This document shows, piece by piece, positions 1-9,230 of a DNA stretch of 48,463 nt. The number at the start of each line of letters is the position of its first letter. Position 1 is the stretch's first letter. The DNA is taken from NCBI GenBank assembly GCA_000716465.1, contig JNWL01000046.1:1-48463 (forward strand), written 5' to 3'. The notes under the pieces are model-generated. The model ran no database searches. It worked only from the letters and a program-made list of their open reading frames with translations, and was not told the origin of the DNA. This DNA comes from Streptomyces bikiniensis. GTDB lineage: Bacteria; Actinomycetota; Actinomycetes; Streptomycetales; Streptomycetaceae. The translations under genes and the position numbers were made by a program.

Positions 1-510
1 ACGAGATACGCGCAGATCTCCACCTCGGCCTGCTTCAACTCGCCTGCAGCATCATCTGCTTGCGACGCCTACGAACCTCATTCTGAAACGATCAGTAAGA
101 GCAGAGCTCTCGAACTGGACGAGGCGGAGCGGGCCCGTGTGTGGGCGGCGAAGGCGTGGAACGCTCTGAGGGCGCTGGACTCCTACGCGCAGGCAGCCCG
201 GGAAGGGTTCAACGGTGGCTTCTACCAGCACTGCACATCGGACCGTCCGGGGGCGGTGAACTGGCCGCACAAGCAACTGGCCACCGTCGAGTCCGACACG
301 ACGATGAACAGGTGGGGCGCGGAGAGGATCTTCCCTGTCCCCCTGGAGGTGGATTCCTCCGGGCGCAAGGAAATGCAGGCCCACCTGAAACTCGACTCCA
401 AGGGGAGCACCTCACCGAGGATCTACTTCCTGGACGACACGAAGGGCGCCACCGGACAGGTGATCGTTGGTTATGTCGGCCCCCATCTGACCAACACGAA
501 GACCAACTGA
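1..510 (+). CDS. Hypothetical protein, 5' end outside window
   Basis: The reading frame is open from the first base to a TGA at 508-510 and gives 169 residues with no internal start that must be used, so this is the C-terminal part of a longer gene. The visible part includes an alanine-rich helical stretch (about residues 40-65) followed by a mixed beta-type tail ending in TNTKTN. Two cysteines near the left edge (residues 11 and 21) and one at about residue 78 are present. I do not recognise the family. Codon use is GC-rich but less extreme than in the core genes further right, which fits an accessory region. A strong hairpin follows the stop, so the gene probably ends its transcription unit here. 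Confidence 0.6.
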   Translation, partial: TRYAQISTSACFNSPAASSACDAYEPHSETISKSRALELDEAERARVWAAKAWNALRALDSYAQAAREGFNGGFYQHCTSDRPGAVNWPHKQLATVESDTTMNRWGAERIFPVPLEVDSSGRKEMQAHLKLDSKGSTSPRIYFLDDTKGATGQVIVGYVGPHLTNTKTN

Positions 511-520
511 CACGAAGCAG

Positions 521-566
521 GGGCTCCAGCCCGCCGGTGACCGAGTACCGGTCACCGGCGGAAGCC
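521..566 (+). terminator. Hairpin terminator after the first gene
   Basis: A perfect 12-bp inverted repeat (CCGCCGGTGACC at 531-542 and its complement at 550-561) with a 7-nt loop begins 21 nt after the stop of the first gene. Outside it, GGGCT at 521-525 can pair weakly with AGCCC at 562-566. There is no T-tract, which is usual for Streptomyces terminators. Confidence 0.7.
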
Positions 567-1145
567 CATGACACCCCCGTACACGCCTACAGAGCGAAGA
601 GTTCCGGTCCGTCACATCGCATGCGCACACCGGAATGCACGACGTCTCCGACCCATAGTGCAGCTGATTACCGGCGCGTAGAACCGAACGGCTAGGTGCC
701 CCCGTTGCGCTTTCCGGTCACCTCCTGCCACTGCAAGGGCGATAATGTTCCCGCGGAACGGCACCCTCCCCCGTACGGCTACGCGCATCGCACGATCGAG
801 CACCCCGCCAGCGTCTACTGCGATAAGACCGGCTCTCCTACGACTCAGAGCACGCCTCAGCCACGGCGGCCGTTTCCTGACCCCATGGAGATCAGCCATC
901 TCCGTACGCGTCCGGTCATCGCTTTCGCAACTTCACAACAGGACCGCATCCCGCGCGCGGTCACTTCGAGCCGTTCCGGACGATTGGTCAAGACCTATAT
1001 CAACTACCGTCGCTTCCGGACCAGTCGAATCGCTGGTCCTTCGACTGGCGCGAATCACGGTTCTGTCCGTGCCGAGTGGACGGTTGTGTTCTTCCTGCAC
1101 CACTGAAGATCGGTTCTGACCCAGATCCCAGAGGGGGAACATCTC
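567..1145. other. Gene-free accessory stretch
   Basis: No reading frame here has convincing codon use, a ribosome site or a recognisable domain on either strand. The base composition is more mixed than in the rest of the window (AT-richer patches near 650-680 and 990-1010). A GATAAT at 740-745 could be a -10 element but has no good -35. The last 15 bases hold the GAGGGGG ribosome site of the next gene. It is probably a degraded or long promoter region. Confidence 0.5.
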
Positions 1146-1475
1146 GTGTTACGTGGCAACTTCGGCCGCAAGGTGGCGGCGCTCGGTATCGGCGCCGCCG
1201 CACTCACCAGCCTCGTGGCCGCCGCGCCGGCCCAGGCCGCGGCCACCGGTGCGAACGCGGTGTACGCGGACTGTGCCGTGGGCAGTTACGGCAAGAACAG
1301 CGACGGCGTGTGGATCTCCTGCGGCGACGTCGTGGGCGGCGAGGCCCGTGGCCGCGCCGACTGCGCCGCGGCTCCGGACATCTACACGTCCTGGGTCACC
1401 GGCTGGAAGTACTCGCAAAACGGTTTCTGCCTGTTCAAGATGCGCGGCGCCATCATGGAGACCCGCGCGTTCTGA
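1146..1475 (+). CDS. Small secreted four-cysteine protein
   Basis: This is a 109-aa protein starting at GTG 1146, chosen because GAGGGGG sits about 8 nt upstream. It has a classical Sec signal: positive residues (R3, R8, K9), a hydrophobic core (about 10-27) and a likely signal peptidase site after the AQAAA segment near residue 32. The mature part of about 77 residues has exactly four cysteines (43, 59, 73, 95), consistent with two disulfides outside the cell, and is rich in Gly, Trp and Tyr. I do not recognise a family. It lies 78 bp upstream of an ABC exporter gene pair in the same direction. It could be a substrate, a sensor or an unrelated exported protein; that link is inference only. 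Confidence 0.75.
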   Translation: MLRGNFGRKVAALGIGAAALTSLVAAAPAQAAATGANAVYADCAVGSYGKNSDGVWISCGDVVGGEARGRADCAAAPDIYTSWVTGWKYSQNGFCLFKMRGAIMETRAF

Positions 1476-1553
1476 CCGGCGGTGACATCGGTGGACACCG
1501 CGGAGTGATCCGCGGAGCGACGACGAGATCGTAAGAGAGGTTGTTCCCGGAAG

Positions 1554-2276
1554 ATGCGCACCGCGGTTTCCACCACACCTGGAGCCGGAGGACCGGATGA
1601 ACCGGTCCTCCGGCTCGAAGGCGTCCACAAGGTCTACGGCACGGGCGAGACACGGCACGTGGCCCTGGACGGAGTCACGGTCGACTTCCACGCGGCGCGG
1701 CTCACCGCGCTGGTCGGCCACAGCGGGTCGGGCAAGTCCACGCTGCTGAACATCTCCGGCGGCCTGGAGCAGGCCACCTCCGGGACGATCACCCTGGCCG
1801 GACACGTGCTGACGAAGATGGGACCGGCCGAGCTGACCCGCACCCGGGCGAGCCTGGTCTCCTACGTGTTCCAGGAGTACAACCTGATCCGCACCATGAC
1901 GGTGCTGGAGAACGTGTGCTTACCCCTGGAGTTGTCCGGAATGGCGCGGGCCGAAGCCCGTCGCCGCGCGGCGACAGCGCTGGAGAGGACGGGAGTCCCC
2001 CGGCACACCCGCAAGTTCCCCGACCAGCTCTCCGGCGGTGAGCAGCAGCGCGTGGCCATCGCTCGCGCGATCGCCGACCAGCGCCCGCTGGTCCTGGCCG
2101 ACGAGCCCACCGGGGCACTGGACTCCGCCAACGGTGAGCGCGTCGTCGAGCTCCTGCGCGAGGTCACGGCGGGCGGAGTGGCCTGTGTGATCGCGACGCA
2201 CAATCCCGAGGTCACCGCGGCGGCCGACCACATCGTCCGTATCCAGGACGGCCGCGTCGTGGAGGGTGGCGCGTGA
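1554..2276 (+). CDS. ABC transporter ATP-binding protein, MacB/LolD type
   Basis: This is a 240-aa ATPase of the family that pairs with FtsX-type permeases (MacB, LolD, BceA). Visible motifs are Walker A GHSGSGKST (55-63), Q-loop Q107, signature LSGGEQ (159-164), Walker B LVLADEP (179-185), a D-loop SALD-like segment GALD, and the switch histidine H216 in IATHN. The ATG at 1554 follows AGAGAGG at 1534-1540. The stop overlaps the permease start by 4 bp (GTGA), so the two are translationally coupled. The likely role is to power export of, or resistance to, a peptide, lipid or antibiotic. The substrate cannot be read from the sequence. Confidence 0.93.
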   Translation: MRTAVSTTPGAGGPDEPVLRLEGVHKVYGTGETRHVALDGVTVDFHAARLTALVGHSGSGKSTLLNISGGLEQATSGTITLAGHVLTKMGPAELTRTRASLVSYVFQEYNLIRTMTVLENVCLPLELSGMARAEARRRAATALERTGVPRHTRKFPDQLSGGEQQRVAIARAIADQRPLVLADEPTGALDSANGERVVELLREVTAGGVACVIATHNPEVTAAADHIVRIQDGRVVEGGA

Positions 2277-4858
2277 ACCGCAACCGCCGCCTCGCCTGGA
2301 TCCTCGGATGGCGTCTCGCGAGCCGCAGCCGCCTGCGCACGCTGCTGGTCTGTCTCACCATCGCGCTGCCCGTCGCGGCCGGCACAGGGGTCGCGGCCGT
2401 GACCGCGACGGCCCGCGTCTCGATGCCGGAGGCCGAGGCAGCGGCGTTCGGATCGGCTGACGGACGCCTCACCGCCCTGTCCGGCGAGCGGAGCGCGGAC
2501 GCGACCGCCCCCGCACGGCTCGCCGAACAGCTCAAGCCCTCGCTCCCCGGCGACACGCGTCTCGCCTACGACATCGACGTCCTCGGGCTCACCATCCGGG
2601 GACCGGAGGGACGGCAGAGCACCGTCGACGGAAGGGCGGTCAACCTGGCCGATCCCCTGACCGACGGTCTCTACCGCGTCGACCAGGGGGCCCCGTCCGC
2701 TCAGGACGGCACGATCGTGCTGTCGGCCGTCCTGGCGGACGCGGTCGGGATCACCAAGACCGGCCAGAGCGTCTCCATCGGCAGCGGGCAGTTCACCGTG
2801 TCGGCCCTGGTCGCCGACCGGTTCGACCTCGGACACCGGTTGTTCGCCCTCCCTCCGGGCGGGCCGAAGGCGACCGCGGCATTGGCCTCGGCGAAGGACC
2901 TGGGCAGCCCCAGGTGGTTCGTCACTTGGCCTCCGCAGGCGGACCTGCCCACCGTGTCCGGGAAACTGAAGGGCGCCGGGTACGCGTACGTATCCAGCAG
3001 CCAGGCCGCCGCGATCTCCGGGCAGGGCGACGCCATGGACTCCACCGCCCTGCTCGTCGGGCTCGGCCTGCTGGCCGAGACCGTCCTGCTGGTGACCGCC
3101 GCCTTCGCCGTCGTCGTACGCAGCCAGCGCCGGCACATGGGGCTGCTCGCGGCCCTCGGCGCCCCCGCAAAGGTGACGGCCTCGTTCCTCCGTACGCACG
3201 CGCTGTGCGTGGCCATGATCGGCTCCTTGGCAGGCATCGCCGCGGGGCAGCTCGTCGCACGCGTGGCCGCGCCGGTTCTGGCCGAGCGCGCGGGCGCGGA
3301 CTGGGGGCCGGTGGACGGCGCGTGGGCCACCTCGCTGGTACTCGCCGCTGTCGCTGTGGCCGTCACGGTCCTCGCCTCCATGCTGCCGTCGCGCGCGGCC
3401 CTGCGCGAGGATCCCACCGCCCTGCTCAAGGCGGTCCCTCCGGTCCACAGCACCCGGCAGCTCCGCCTGCGGACCGCCGCCGCCGGGACTCTGGTGACCG
3501 CGACCGTCGCCGGTCTCGCCGCTGTCGTGATCAACGCCGGGGCGCTGACAGCGGTCCTGGGGGTCATCGTGTTCGCGGCCGGCATCACGGCGACCGCCCT
3601 GGTATTGTCCTCCCTCGCCGCCCGGAAGGCAGACACCTCGTATCTGCCGTTGCCGGCCGTGTTCCGGTCGGCCATGCGCTCCCTGCTGGCCTTCCCCGTC
3701 CGCGCGATCACGACGGTGATCGCACTCGGCGTGGTCGCCGCCGTGTCCACCACGGTTCTCATCGCCTCCGCCTCGGTGGCCCACAAACAGCGCGAGGACT
3801 ACCTGCCGGAACTGCCCGACACCTCGGCCCTGATCATCTCCTCCCGGCCACTGACCACGACCGAGCGGGGAGCCCTGCGCAGTTCCACCGGGGCCTCCGA
3901 GGTGTCCACCGGCTACCAGCGGGCCGCGATCGCGCGCGACGGCAAACAACTCCCCGTCTCGCCTCGTACCGATTTCCTCGACTGCATCGACGACCGGGGC
4001 CTGTTGAAGTACGGCAACAACGACTGGCAGCCCTGCTACCTGGCCTCCAAGTCCCACATCCCCTTCCCCGCGGTCGGCATCGCCGACACCGAGGGCGCCG
4101 AGGCCCTGGCCGGCACAATGACCGACGAGCAGCGACAGCGCTACGAGAGCGGCCAGGCCGCCGTGGCCGTCACACCCGTGGGCCTGACGAACGAGGTCTC
4201 GCTCGTGGCCATGGGACGCAAGCCGGATGGCTTCGTCCTGGAGAACACCGCGACCCTCCCCCTCATCCACCCCAGCACCGCCCGTAAGACCGAGTACCAG
4301 CAACTGCCCGCCGTCCTCGTCAGCCAGGCAGGGGCCCGGACGTCGAGCATCATCCCCGTCGGCTCCGCGACATACCTGCTCAACGCCGACAGTAAGCCCG
4401 CACAGCAGGACGTCCTGCGGGCCCTCCCGGTGGACGCGCAGGCGGACTCGACCGTCACCGTGGAGTCCGGTCCCTCGGTCGTCGGTGCGGTGGCACGGCT
4501 CCAGCCCGCCGTGGCCGCGATCTCCGTCCTGACCACGATGCTCATCGTCGCCGCCATGGTCAGCCTCTGGACCTCGGATCTCAGAAGGGAGTACCAGATG
4601 CTCGGTGCCGTGGGGGCCACCGCCTGGTGGCGGCGGCGCCTGGCCTCCTCCATGTCCGGCCTGCTTATCGTCATCAGCTGCGTCACCGGCACCCTGTGGG
4701 GCATCGCCGCCTCGATTGCCTTCCTGACCGGCATGGACACCGACATCGCCGTTCCCGCCGGGTGGCTGGCCGTCACCGTGATCACCGCCGTGATCACCGC
4801 GGCGGTCATGGGAGGAGCCCTCGTTCCTCGTCACGCTCGCGCACAACGGCAGGCGTGA
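2273..4858 (+). CDS. FtsX-type ABC transporter permease
   Basis: This is an 861-aa membrane protein starting at the GTG that overlaps the ATPase stop. An N-terminal membrane helix (about 22-45) precedes a first extracytoplasmic region, then a first FtsX-like block with about four helices (about 255-385) containing the typical RSQRRHMGLLAALGA coupling segment. More hydrophobic helices follow at about 400-450 and 477-503. A second large outside domain (about 505-740) precedes a C-terminal FtsX block (about 745-855) with a matching REYQMLGAVGAT segment. Two FtsX blocks in one chain is the layout common in actinobacterial MacB-like exporters. The stop lies 8 bp from the convergent stop of the tniQ remnant. 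Confidence 0.92.
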   Translation: MNRNRRLAWILGWRLASRSRLRTLLVCLTIALPVAAGTGVAAVTATARVSMPEAEAAAFGSADGRLTALSGERSADATAPARLAEQLKPSLPGDTRLAYDIDVLGLTIRGPEGRQSTVDGRAVNLADPLTDGLYRVDQGAPSAQDGTIVLSAVLADAVGITKTGQSVSIGSGQFTVSALVADRFDLGHRLFALPPGGPKATAALASAKDLGSPRWFVTWPPQADLPTVSGKLKGAGYAYVSSSQAAAISGQGDAMDSTALLVGLGLLAETVLLVTAAFAVVVRSQRRHMGLLAALGAPAKVTASFLRTHALCVAMIGSLAGIAAGQLVARVAAPVLAERAGADWGPVDGAWATSLVLAAVAVAVTVLASMLPSRAALREDPTALLKAVPPVHSTRQLRLRTAAAGTLVTATVAGLAAVVINAGALTAVLGVIVFAAGITATALVLSSLAARKADTSYLPLPAVFRSAMRSLLAFPVRAITTVIALGVVAAVSTTVLIASASVAHKQREDYLPELPDTSALIISSRPLTTTERGALRSSTGASEVSTGYQRAAIARDGKQLPVSPRTDFLDCIDDRGLLKYGNNDWQPCYLASKSHIPFPAVGIADTEGAEALAGTMTDEQRQRYESGQAAVAVTPVGLTNEVSLVAMGRKPDGFVLENTATLPLIHPSTARKTEYQQLPAVLVSQAGARTSSIIPVGSATYLLNADSKPAQQDVLRALPVDAQADSTVTVESGPSVVGAVARLQPAVAAISVLTTMLIVAAMVSLWTSDLRREYQMLGAVGATAWWRRRLASSMSGLLIVISCVTGTLWGIAASIAFLTGMDTDIAVPAGWLAVTVITAVITAAVMGGALVPRHARAQRQA

Positions 4859-4866
4859 GCACCGGT

Positions 4867-6126
4867 TCAGGATGCGAGCGGGTCGGCTCTGGTCAGGCGT
4901 CTGAAGCCCTTGCTTTCGATTCGTTGTCCCATCCGCTGGAACGCGCCACGGTCCCGGCGTGAGGTCAGGAGGATGGCTTGGAGCGGGTAGGAGGTCCCGC
5001 TGGGGCGGCGGAACTGGTAACTCATCGAGAAGTTGGGTTCCTTGGCTCCGTCGATGATCGGCGCCATCACCTCGTGGGTCTCGTTCTCGTCAGCGGCCGA
5101 CATCAGCCGTGCGGCGATGCCCAGCACCGCGCCCGCGACAGCGGGATCCGCCGGCGGGTCGCTGTCGCGGGCGCGAGGCTTGGCGCCGTCGGCCTGCCTC
5201 GGCCTCGGCCCGGGACTTGGCGAATTCGGCGTGCCGTTGCTCTGCCTCCCTGTCGACCAGCGCGGCCAGAGCCTCCGCGTCGGCGAACTCCCTGGCGCGG
5301 GGCCACGTCATGAAGATCAACGCGCTCACAGCGCGGAGATCGACAAAGTACTGGGCCGCAGGAATCAGCCAGCCGAAACTGCCCACTTCCCTCGGGCCAT
5401 CAGGATCCAAGAGCCCGTCGAAGTAGTGCTGAAGCCTCAGCAGCGCGGCGACCGTAGAGGGCGCGTGGGGACGCCGGTCCGCCTCACCGCCAGCCATGCT
5501 GCCCCGCAGACCGCTCGTGTGCCGGGGAGGGTGGCTCGGCACCGGGCAGGGTGGAGCCCGGCCTCGGAGGCTCGGGAGATCAGGCTGCCGCCCCGGGCGA
5601 TGTTGGTGTCCTGACCGCAGCGAAGACAGCCGTACAGCAGCGGGCGTTGATTCCGGAGGCACGCGAAGACGGGAGGCGGTCTCCAGGACCGGCGCCAAGG
5701 CCCACCGTGGCGCTGTTCGATCTCGGTTCCGTCGCCGGAGAGACATCGCGGGCAGTACCGGGCCGCCTTGGTGAGAATCCAGCGGTTGTTGTGGGTCATT
5801 CTCGTGGGCGTACGGAATTCGGCCAGCAGACGTGCGTTCAGCGGACCGTAGCGCTCGCCCAGCGAAGCGGTCAGCAGCCCCCGGGCCTCGTCGTGCGTGA
5901 GGCGAGTCGCGTGAGCGAACGCACCGAGCTGCTGTTCGTCCAGGTCGTGCAGAAGGCGAACGGGAATGCCGTTTCGACCGCGTCCCTGAACGACGAGCCC
6001 TGTCCGGACGGCGATCTCCAAGGGTGCGGCGCCGAACTGGTGCGCGAGCCGGAGAAGGTAGCCGTGGATCGATTCGTCTTCCAGCGGGTCGAGGCTCCGG
6101 GGCAGAGGACGTAGTCGGCCTGTCAT
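4867..6126 (-). pseudogene. tniQ-like gene broken by two compensating frameshifts
   Basis: TniQ links the ATPase to target choice in Tn7-like elements. The first part (from ATG 6126) reads ESIHGYLLRLA, typical of the TniQ N-terminus, then a zinc-finger-like set CPRC (125-128), C156 and CLRC (167-170). After about 5487 the sense moves to another frame, beginning GGEADRRPHAPS and running through PREVGSFGWLIPAAQYFVDL. At about 5192-5199 it returns to the first frame (ARDSDPPADPAVAGAVLGIA ...) and ends at 4867. The first shift fits loss of one G or C from a short run. The second fits a tandem duplication of GCCT. The restored product would be about 419 aa. Whether the C-terminus is complete is uncertain. 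Confidence 0.8.
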
Positions 6127-7255
6127 CAGGCATCGGCGGCGGGGCGGCCGCCCTGGTCGTCAAAGACGGTGTTCCGGCCGCGCCTGCGGCGCTTGGGCGT
6201 GGCTCCTCCTCCCCCGTCCTTCAGCACGGGGACCTCACCGGCACCCGGGTCCCGCCCGGGGACGTTACCGAGATCGATGGGGATCTCCTGGAGCAGGTCG
6301 ATGGTCAGGTTCTCCTGGCCGTTCTCCATGGCCTTGGTGCAGCCGTCCTCGATGAGGCGTTTCAGCAGTCCGACGATCCCCTCGGTGCGGCGGAACAGGT
6401 ATTCGGGCATCGTGCCGTCGGTGAGCATGCCCGGCGCCGCGCGGAAGAGCCGTCGCTGGTCCTCGATTCCGGCGAGGTGGTTGACCCAGGCGGCGATGCC
6501 GACGGGAGTGTCGTAGTGGAACGGGTCGAGGTTGATCATGTCGAAGCGACGTTCGGTCCGGTTGGCCGCCTCGTCGTTGTGGCTTCTGCCACGTTTGACG
6601 GGCGACAGCACCGTCTGGCCGGTGCGCGGGTCGTGACGACCTTCCCGCAGCGGCCCGGAGCCGGGGATGTTGACGCCGATGAGGACGAGCGTGACGTTCA
6701 GGCTCATCAGGTCCCGGATGAGATCGAGGGTGTCCTGGTCGTCTTCCCGGTGCATCTTCAGCCGGGTGACGTCGTCGAGCAGCAGCGCTGTGGTGCAGTG
6801 CGCGTGCAGGGACTCGCGGACGTTGCGGATCAGCCCGCGCAGGGTCTTGGCGTGTGGGGCTCTGCAGAAGTCCAGAATCGCCTCGCACAGTCCCTTCGGC
6901 ATGGCCTTGACCGGCGTCTGGTAGTAGGCCACCGGCAGGAAGAGATCCCAGGTGCCGGGGATCGCGTTCGGGTGAGCTGGTGGTGCAGGTCGCGCCAGAA
7001 GTCCTCGAACTCGGCGGCCGTCTCGCAAGCCGTCTCCGTCTTTCCCTGATGTCCGCCACCGTTGATCATCAGTCCGTCGCGAGTGCCGGGTGTCTGCTTC
7101 AGCGCGTTGTTCTGGATTCTGGCCCGCATCGGCGCGGTGACCTGCGCACTCATCGGGCTTTCCTGCATCCGCAGGTTCACAAGGGTCGCCGCCCGGTGCA
7201 GGTCGTGCAGCCCGCGCTTGCGCGGACTCATAGCCCGGTACTGGTCCGGCGTCAT
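6126..7255 (-). pseudogene. tniB-like AAA+ ATPase gene with one frameshift
   Basis: The product is a TnsC/TniB-type ATPase that would activate a DDE transposase and recruit TniQ. From ATG 7255 the first frame holds the N-terminal helices and a Walker A (GGGHQGKTE), and stays meaningful to LHHQL. The sense then continues in another frame at PNAIPGTWDLFLPVAYYQTP, with Walker B ALLLDDVTRL and a sensor segment LVLIGVNIPG, to a basic tail KRRRRGRNTVFDD. The shift lies at GGG 6970-6972 and fits loss of one base from a four-base run. The TGA shares one base with the tniQ ATG (TGATG), so the pair was translationally coupled. No good ribosome site is seen before ATG 7255. Confidence 0.8.
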
Positions 7256-7296
7256 TCTCGGGGCCGGGATGAAAGCTCCTCGTACTTCGGTACCGG

Positions 7297-7418
7297 TGAC
7301 AACAAGACCGCAAACGATCTCCATGTGACAAGAATCCCGCACTTCCAGTGACAACAATCCCGCTCACGCCATCGCGGCGGTCGCTGTCGGGACACCTCCC
7401 AGGTGACAACCATCGCGC
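7297..7418 (+). repeat. Four direct repeats, probable transposon-end sites
   Basis: Four 16-mers in one orientation fit GTGACAANMATCSCGC: GTGACAACAAGACCGC at 7297-7312 (the poorest match), GTGACAAGAATCCCGC at 7325-7340, GTGACAACAATCCCGC at 7348-7363 and GTGACAACCATCGCGC at 7403-7418. The spacings are 28, 23 and 55 bp. Arrays of this kind bind TnsB/TniA at element ends. They lie between the tniB remnant and the quinone reductase gene. Confidence 0.75.
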
Positions 7419-7445
7419 TCAGTCACAGGAGCCCGTCGTCGGTGG

Positions 7446-8225
7446 TCAGCCGCGCACGTGCAGCCCGAAACCCGTGCGGCCCGCGGGTTCCAGGCCCTCC
7501 TTCAGGTGCAGCGAGGGGAGTTCGTAGTCGCCGGAGTTCTGCCGCCGGAACGGGATCGGCTCGGTCGACTCCAGGGTGAGCAGGCGCTGCTCCCAGGCCT
7601 TGGCGATGTCCGGGTAGTCCTCGGCGGTCACCCGGTCGGCGCCGTACAGCACGAACGGGGGCAGCACCTCGATGCCCGGGTAGTGGAGGATGCCGTGCTG
7701 GATCGGGAAGAGCAGGTCGTCGACGGGGCCGTTGATCCCGCGAGCGGCGTAGTGCGACTCCGGGCCGCCGACGGTCACCGACAGCAGGGCCCTCCGGCCC
7801 GCGAGGGTGCCCTCGCCGAAGCGCTCGCCGTACTTGGTGTCGCTGTGCTCGCCGACGCCGTAGGCGAAGCGGTGGGTGAACACCCGGTCCACCCAGCCCT
7901 TGAGGATCGCGGGCATCGTGTACCACCACAGCGGGAACTGGAAGACGATCGCGTCGGCCCACAGCAGCTTCTCCTGCTCGGCGAGGACGTCCGCGGTGAG
8001 CGTCCCGGACCCGAAGGCCCGGCCCGAGTCCCGGGCCACCCTCAGCGGGCGCGAGGCCTCGGGGCCGTAGTCCGCGGCGTCCACGACCGCCTTCCAGTTC
8101 ATCGCGTACAGGTCGCTCACCCGCACCTCGTGCCCGGCGTCCGACAGCGTGGACACCGCGAGGTCCTTCAGCGAGCCGTTGAGCGACTGCGGCTCCGGGT
8201 GGGCGTGGACGATCAGCGTCTTCAC
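7446..8225 (-). CDS. NAD(P)H-dependent quinone reductase, flavodoxin-like
   Basis: This is a 259-aa protein of the flavodoxin-2 family (MdaB/KefF/NQO1-like), expected to bind FMN or FAD and reduce quinones or similar electrophiles with NAD(P)H. The N-terminus MKTLIVHAHPEPQSLNGSL is the flavin-phosphate strand-loop. FQFPLWWYTMPAILKGWVDRVF (split here by its motif FPLWWYTMP) is the family core, and GGPESHYAARG is the second flavin-contact loop. The GTG start at 8225 has AAGGAG 6 nt upstream. It is divergent from an XRE-type regulator 153 bp away, an arrangement often seen when the regulator controls the oxidoreductase. Length is near the family norm. Confidence 0.9.
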   Translation of the reverse strand: MKTLIVHAHPEPQSLNGSLKDLAVSTLSDAGHEVRVSDLYAMNWKAVVDAADYGPEASRPLRVARDSGRAFGSGTLTADVLAEQEKLLWADAIVFQFPLWWYTMPAILKGWVDRVFTHRFAYGVGEHSDTKYGERFGEGTLAGRRALLSVTVGGPESHYAARGINGPVDDLLFPIQHGILHYPGIEVLPPFVLYGADRVTAEDYPDIAKAWEQRLLTLESTEPIPFRRQNSGDYELPSLHLKEGLEPAGRTGFGLHVRG

Positions 8226-8378
8226 GGGGACTCCTTCGGATCGGGTGCCTCCGATCCTGGGCGCCGCGCCGCCCGGTGTTCAGGGGCGCCCCGTCCCTCG
8301 GACGGGACTTCCCGGTACGGAACTTCCTGGTAACGGCAGGGCCACCCTCACGGGTGCGGCCGAGGACATACTGGGCTC

Positions 8379-9230
8379 ATGGACGATCTCGCGGGCTTCC
8401 TGCGGACCCGGCGCTCCCGGGTCGACCCGGCGACCGCCGGCATCCCCACGGACAGCCGCCGCCGGGTCGAAGGGCTGCGCCGCGAAGAGGTCGCGCACCT
8501 GTCCGGAGTCAGCGTCGACTACTACGTGCGCCTGGAACAGGGCCGCGCGACCCAGCCCTCCGAGCAGGTCCTCGACGCCCTCGCCCGCGTCCTCGGCCTG
8601 GACGAGACCGAACGCGGGCACCTCCACCGGCTCGCCCGGCAGCCCCGCCGCCGCCGCGCGAAGGCACCGGGCGGACGGGTCCGGCCGGAGCTGCTGCGCG
8701 TCCTCGACCTGGTCCCCGGCGCACCCGCGCTGATCATGAACCACCGCCTGGACGTACTCGCCGGGAACCGCCTCGCCGGGCTCCTCTACGGCCTGCCCGT
8801 GCCCGGCCTGAACACCGCCCGGCACCTCTTCCTGGAGGAGGCCGAGCGCGGCCTGTACGCGGACTGGGAGACCTGCACCCTCGACGTGGTCGGGCACCTG
8901 CGCCTGGCCGCCGGCAAGTACCCCGGGGATCCCCGCCTGGCCTCGCTCGTCGGCGAGCTGGCGATGGGCAGCGAACGCTTCCGCCGCCTCTGGGCCCGCG
9001 CCGACGTGCGCGCCCGCACCCACGGGCGCAAGGCCTACCGGCACCCCCTGGTCGGACTGCTCGAACTGCACCAGGAGAACTTCGCGCTGCCGAACGAACC
9101 GGGCATCGAGCTCCTGGTGCTGTCCGCGGCCCCCGGCAGCCCCACCGAGGACGGACTGCGCCTGCTCGCCGGCCTGGACGCCGACAGCGGTGACGCGCGT
9201 CCCGCGGAGAACGCCCGGATCCACGAGTGA
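8379..9230 (+). CDS. XRE-family regulator with MmyB-like ligand domain
   Basis: This is a 283-aa transcription factor. Residues about 1-70 hold the helix-turn-helix (RRVEGLRREEVAHLSGVSVD, then YYVRLEQG, the standard recognition part of this group). From about residue 100 to the end is the MmyB-type domain, with MNHRLDVLAGN and the NFALPNEPG-like tail. ATG 8379 follows CGAGGAC at a long distance, and a CATACT-like -10 is close by, so the message may have little or no leader. It is divergent from the quinone reductase and probably represses it in response to a small molecule. That role is inferred from position. Confidence 0.9.
   Translation: MDDLAGFLRTRRSRVDPATAGIPTDSRRRVEGLRREEVAHLSGVSVDYYVRLEQGRATQPSEQVLDALARVLGLDETERGHLHRLARQPRRRRAKAPGGRVRPELLRVLDLVPGAPALIMNHRLDVLAGNRLAGLLYGLPVPGLNTARHLFLEEAERGLYADWETCTLDVVGHLRLAAGKYPGDPRLASLVGELAMGSERFRRLWARADVRARTHGRKAYRHPLVGLLELHQENFALPNEPGIELLVLSAAPGSPTEDGLRLLAGLDADSGDARPAENARIHE

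Larger units (their letters stand above)
4867..7427 (-). mobile_element. Remnant of a Tn7/Tn5053-like (TniB-TniQ) element
   Basis: The segment combines a TniB-type AAA+ ATPase and a TniQ protein, overlapping by one base and both frameshifted, with four direct repeats at 7297-7418 that resemble the multiple transposase-binding sites at the ends of this transposon group. In intact elements the DDE transposase gene tniA lies upstream of tniB. Here the repeats are only about 40 bp from tniB and there is no tniA. The outer limit at about 7427 (reading TGTGAC inward) is my estimate. I found no matching left end, so the left boundary shown is just the tniQ stop. It is probably immobile. Confidence 0.65.

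Noticed and set aside
931..950. CACAACAGGACCGCA resembles the weakest of the end repeats at 7297, as a possible left end of the TniBQ element
   Set aside because: It lacks the GTGACAA start, occurs once, and lies beyond the ABC exporter genes. The match is no better than expected by chance.
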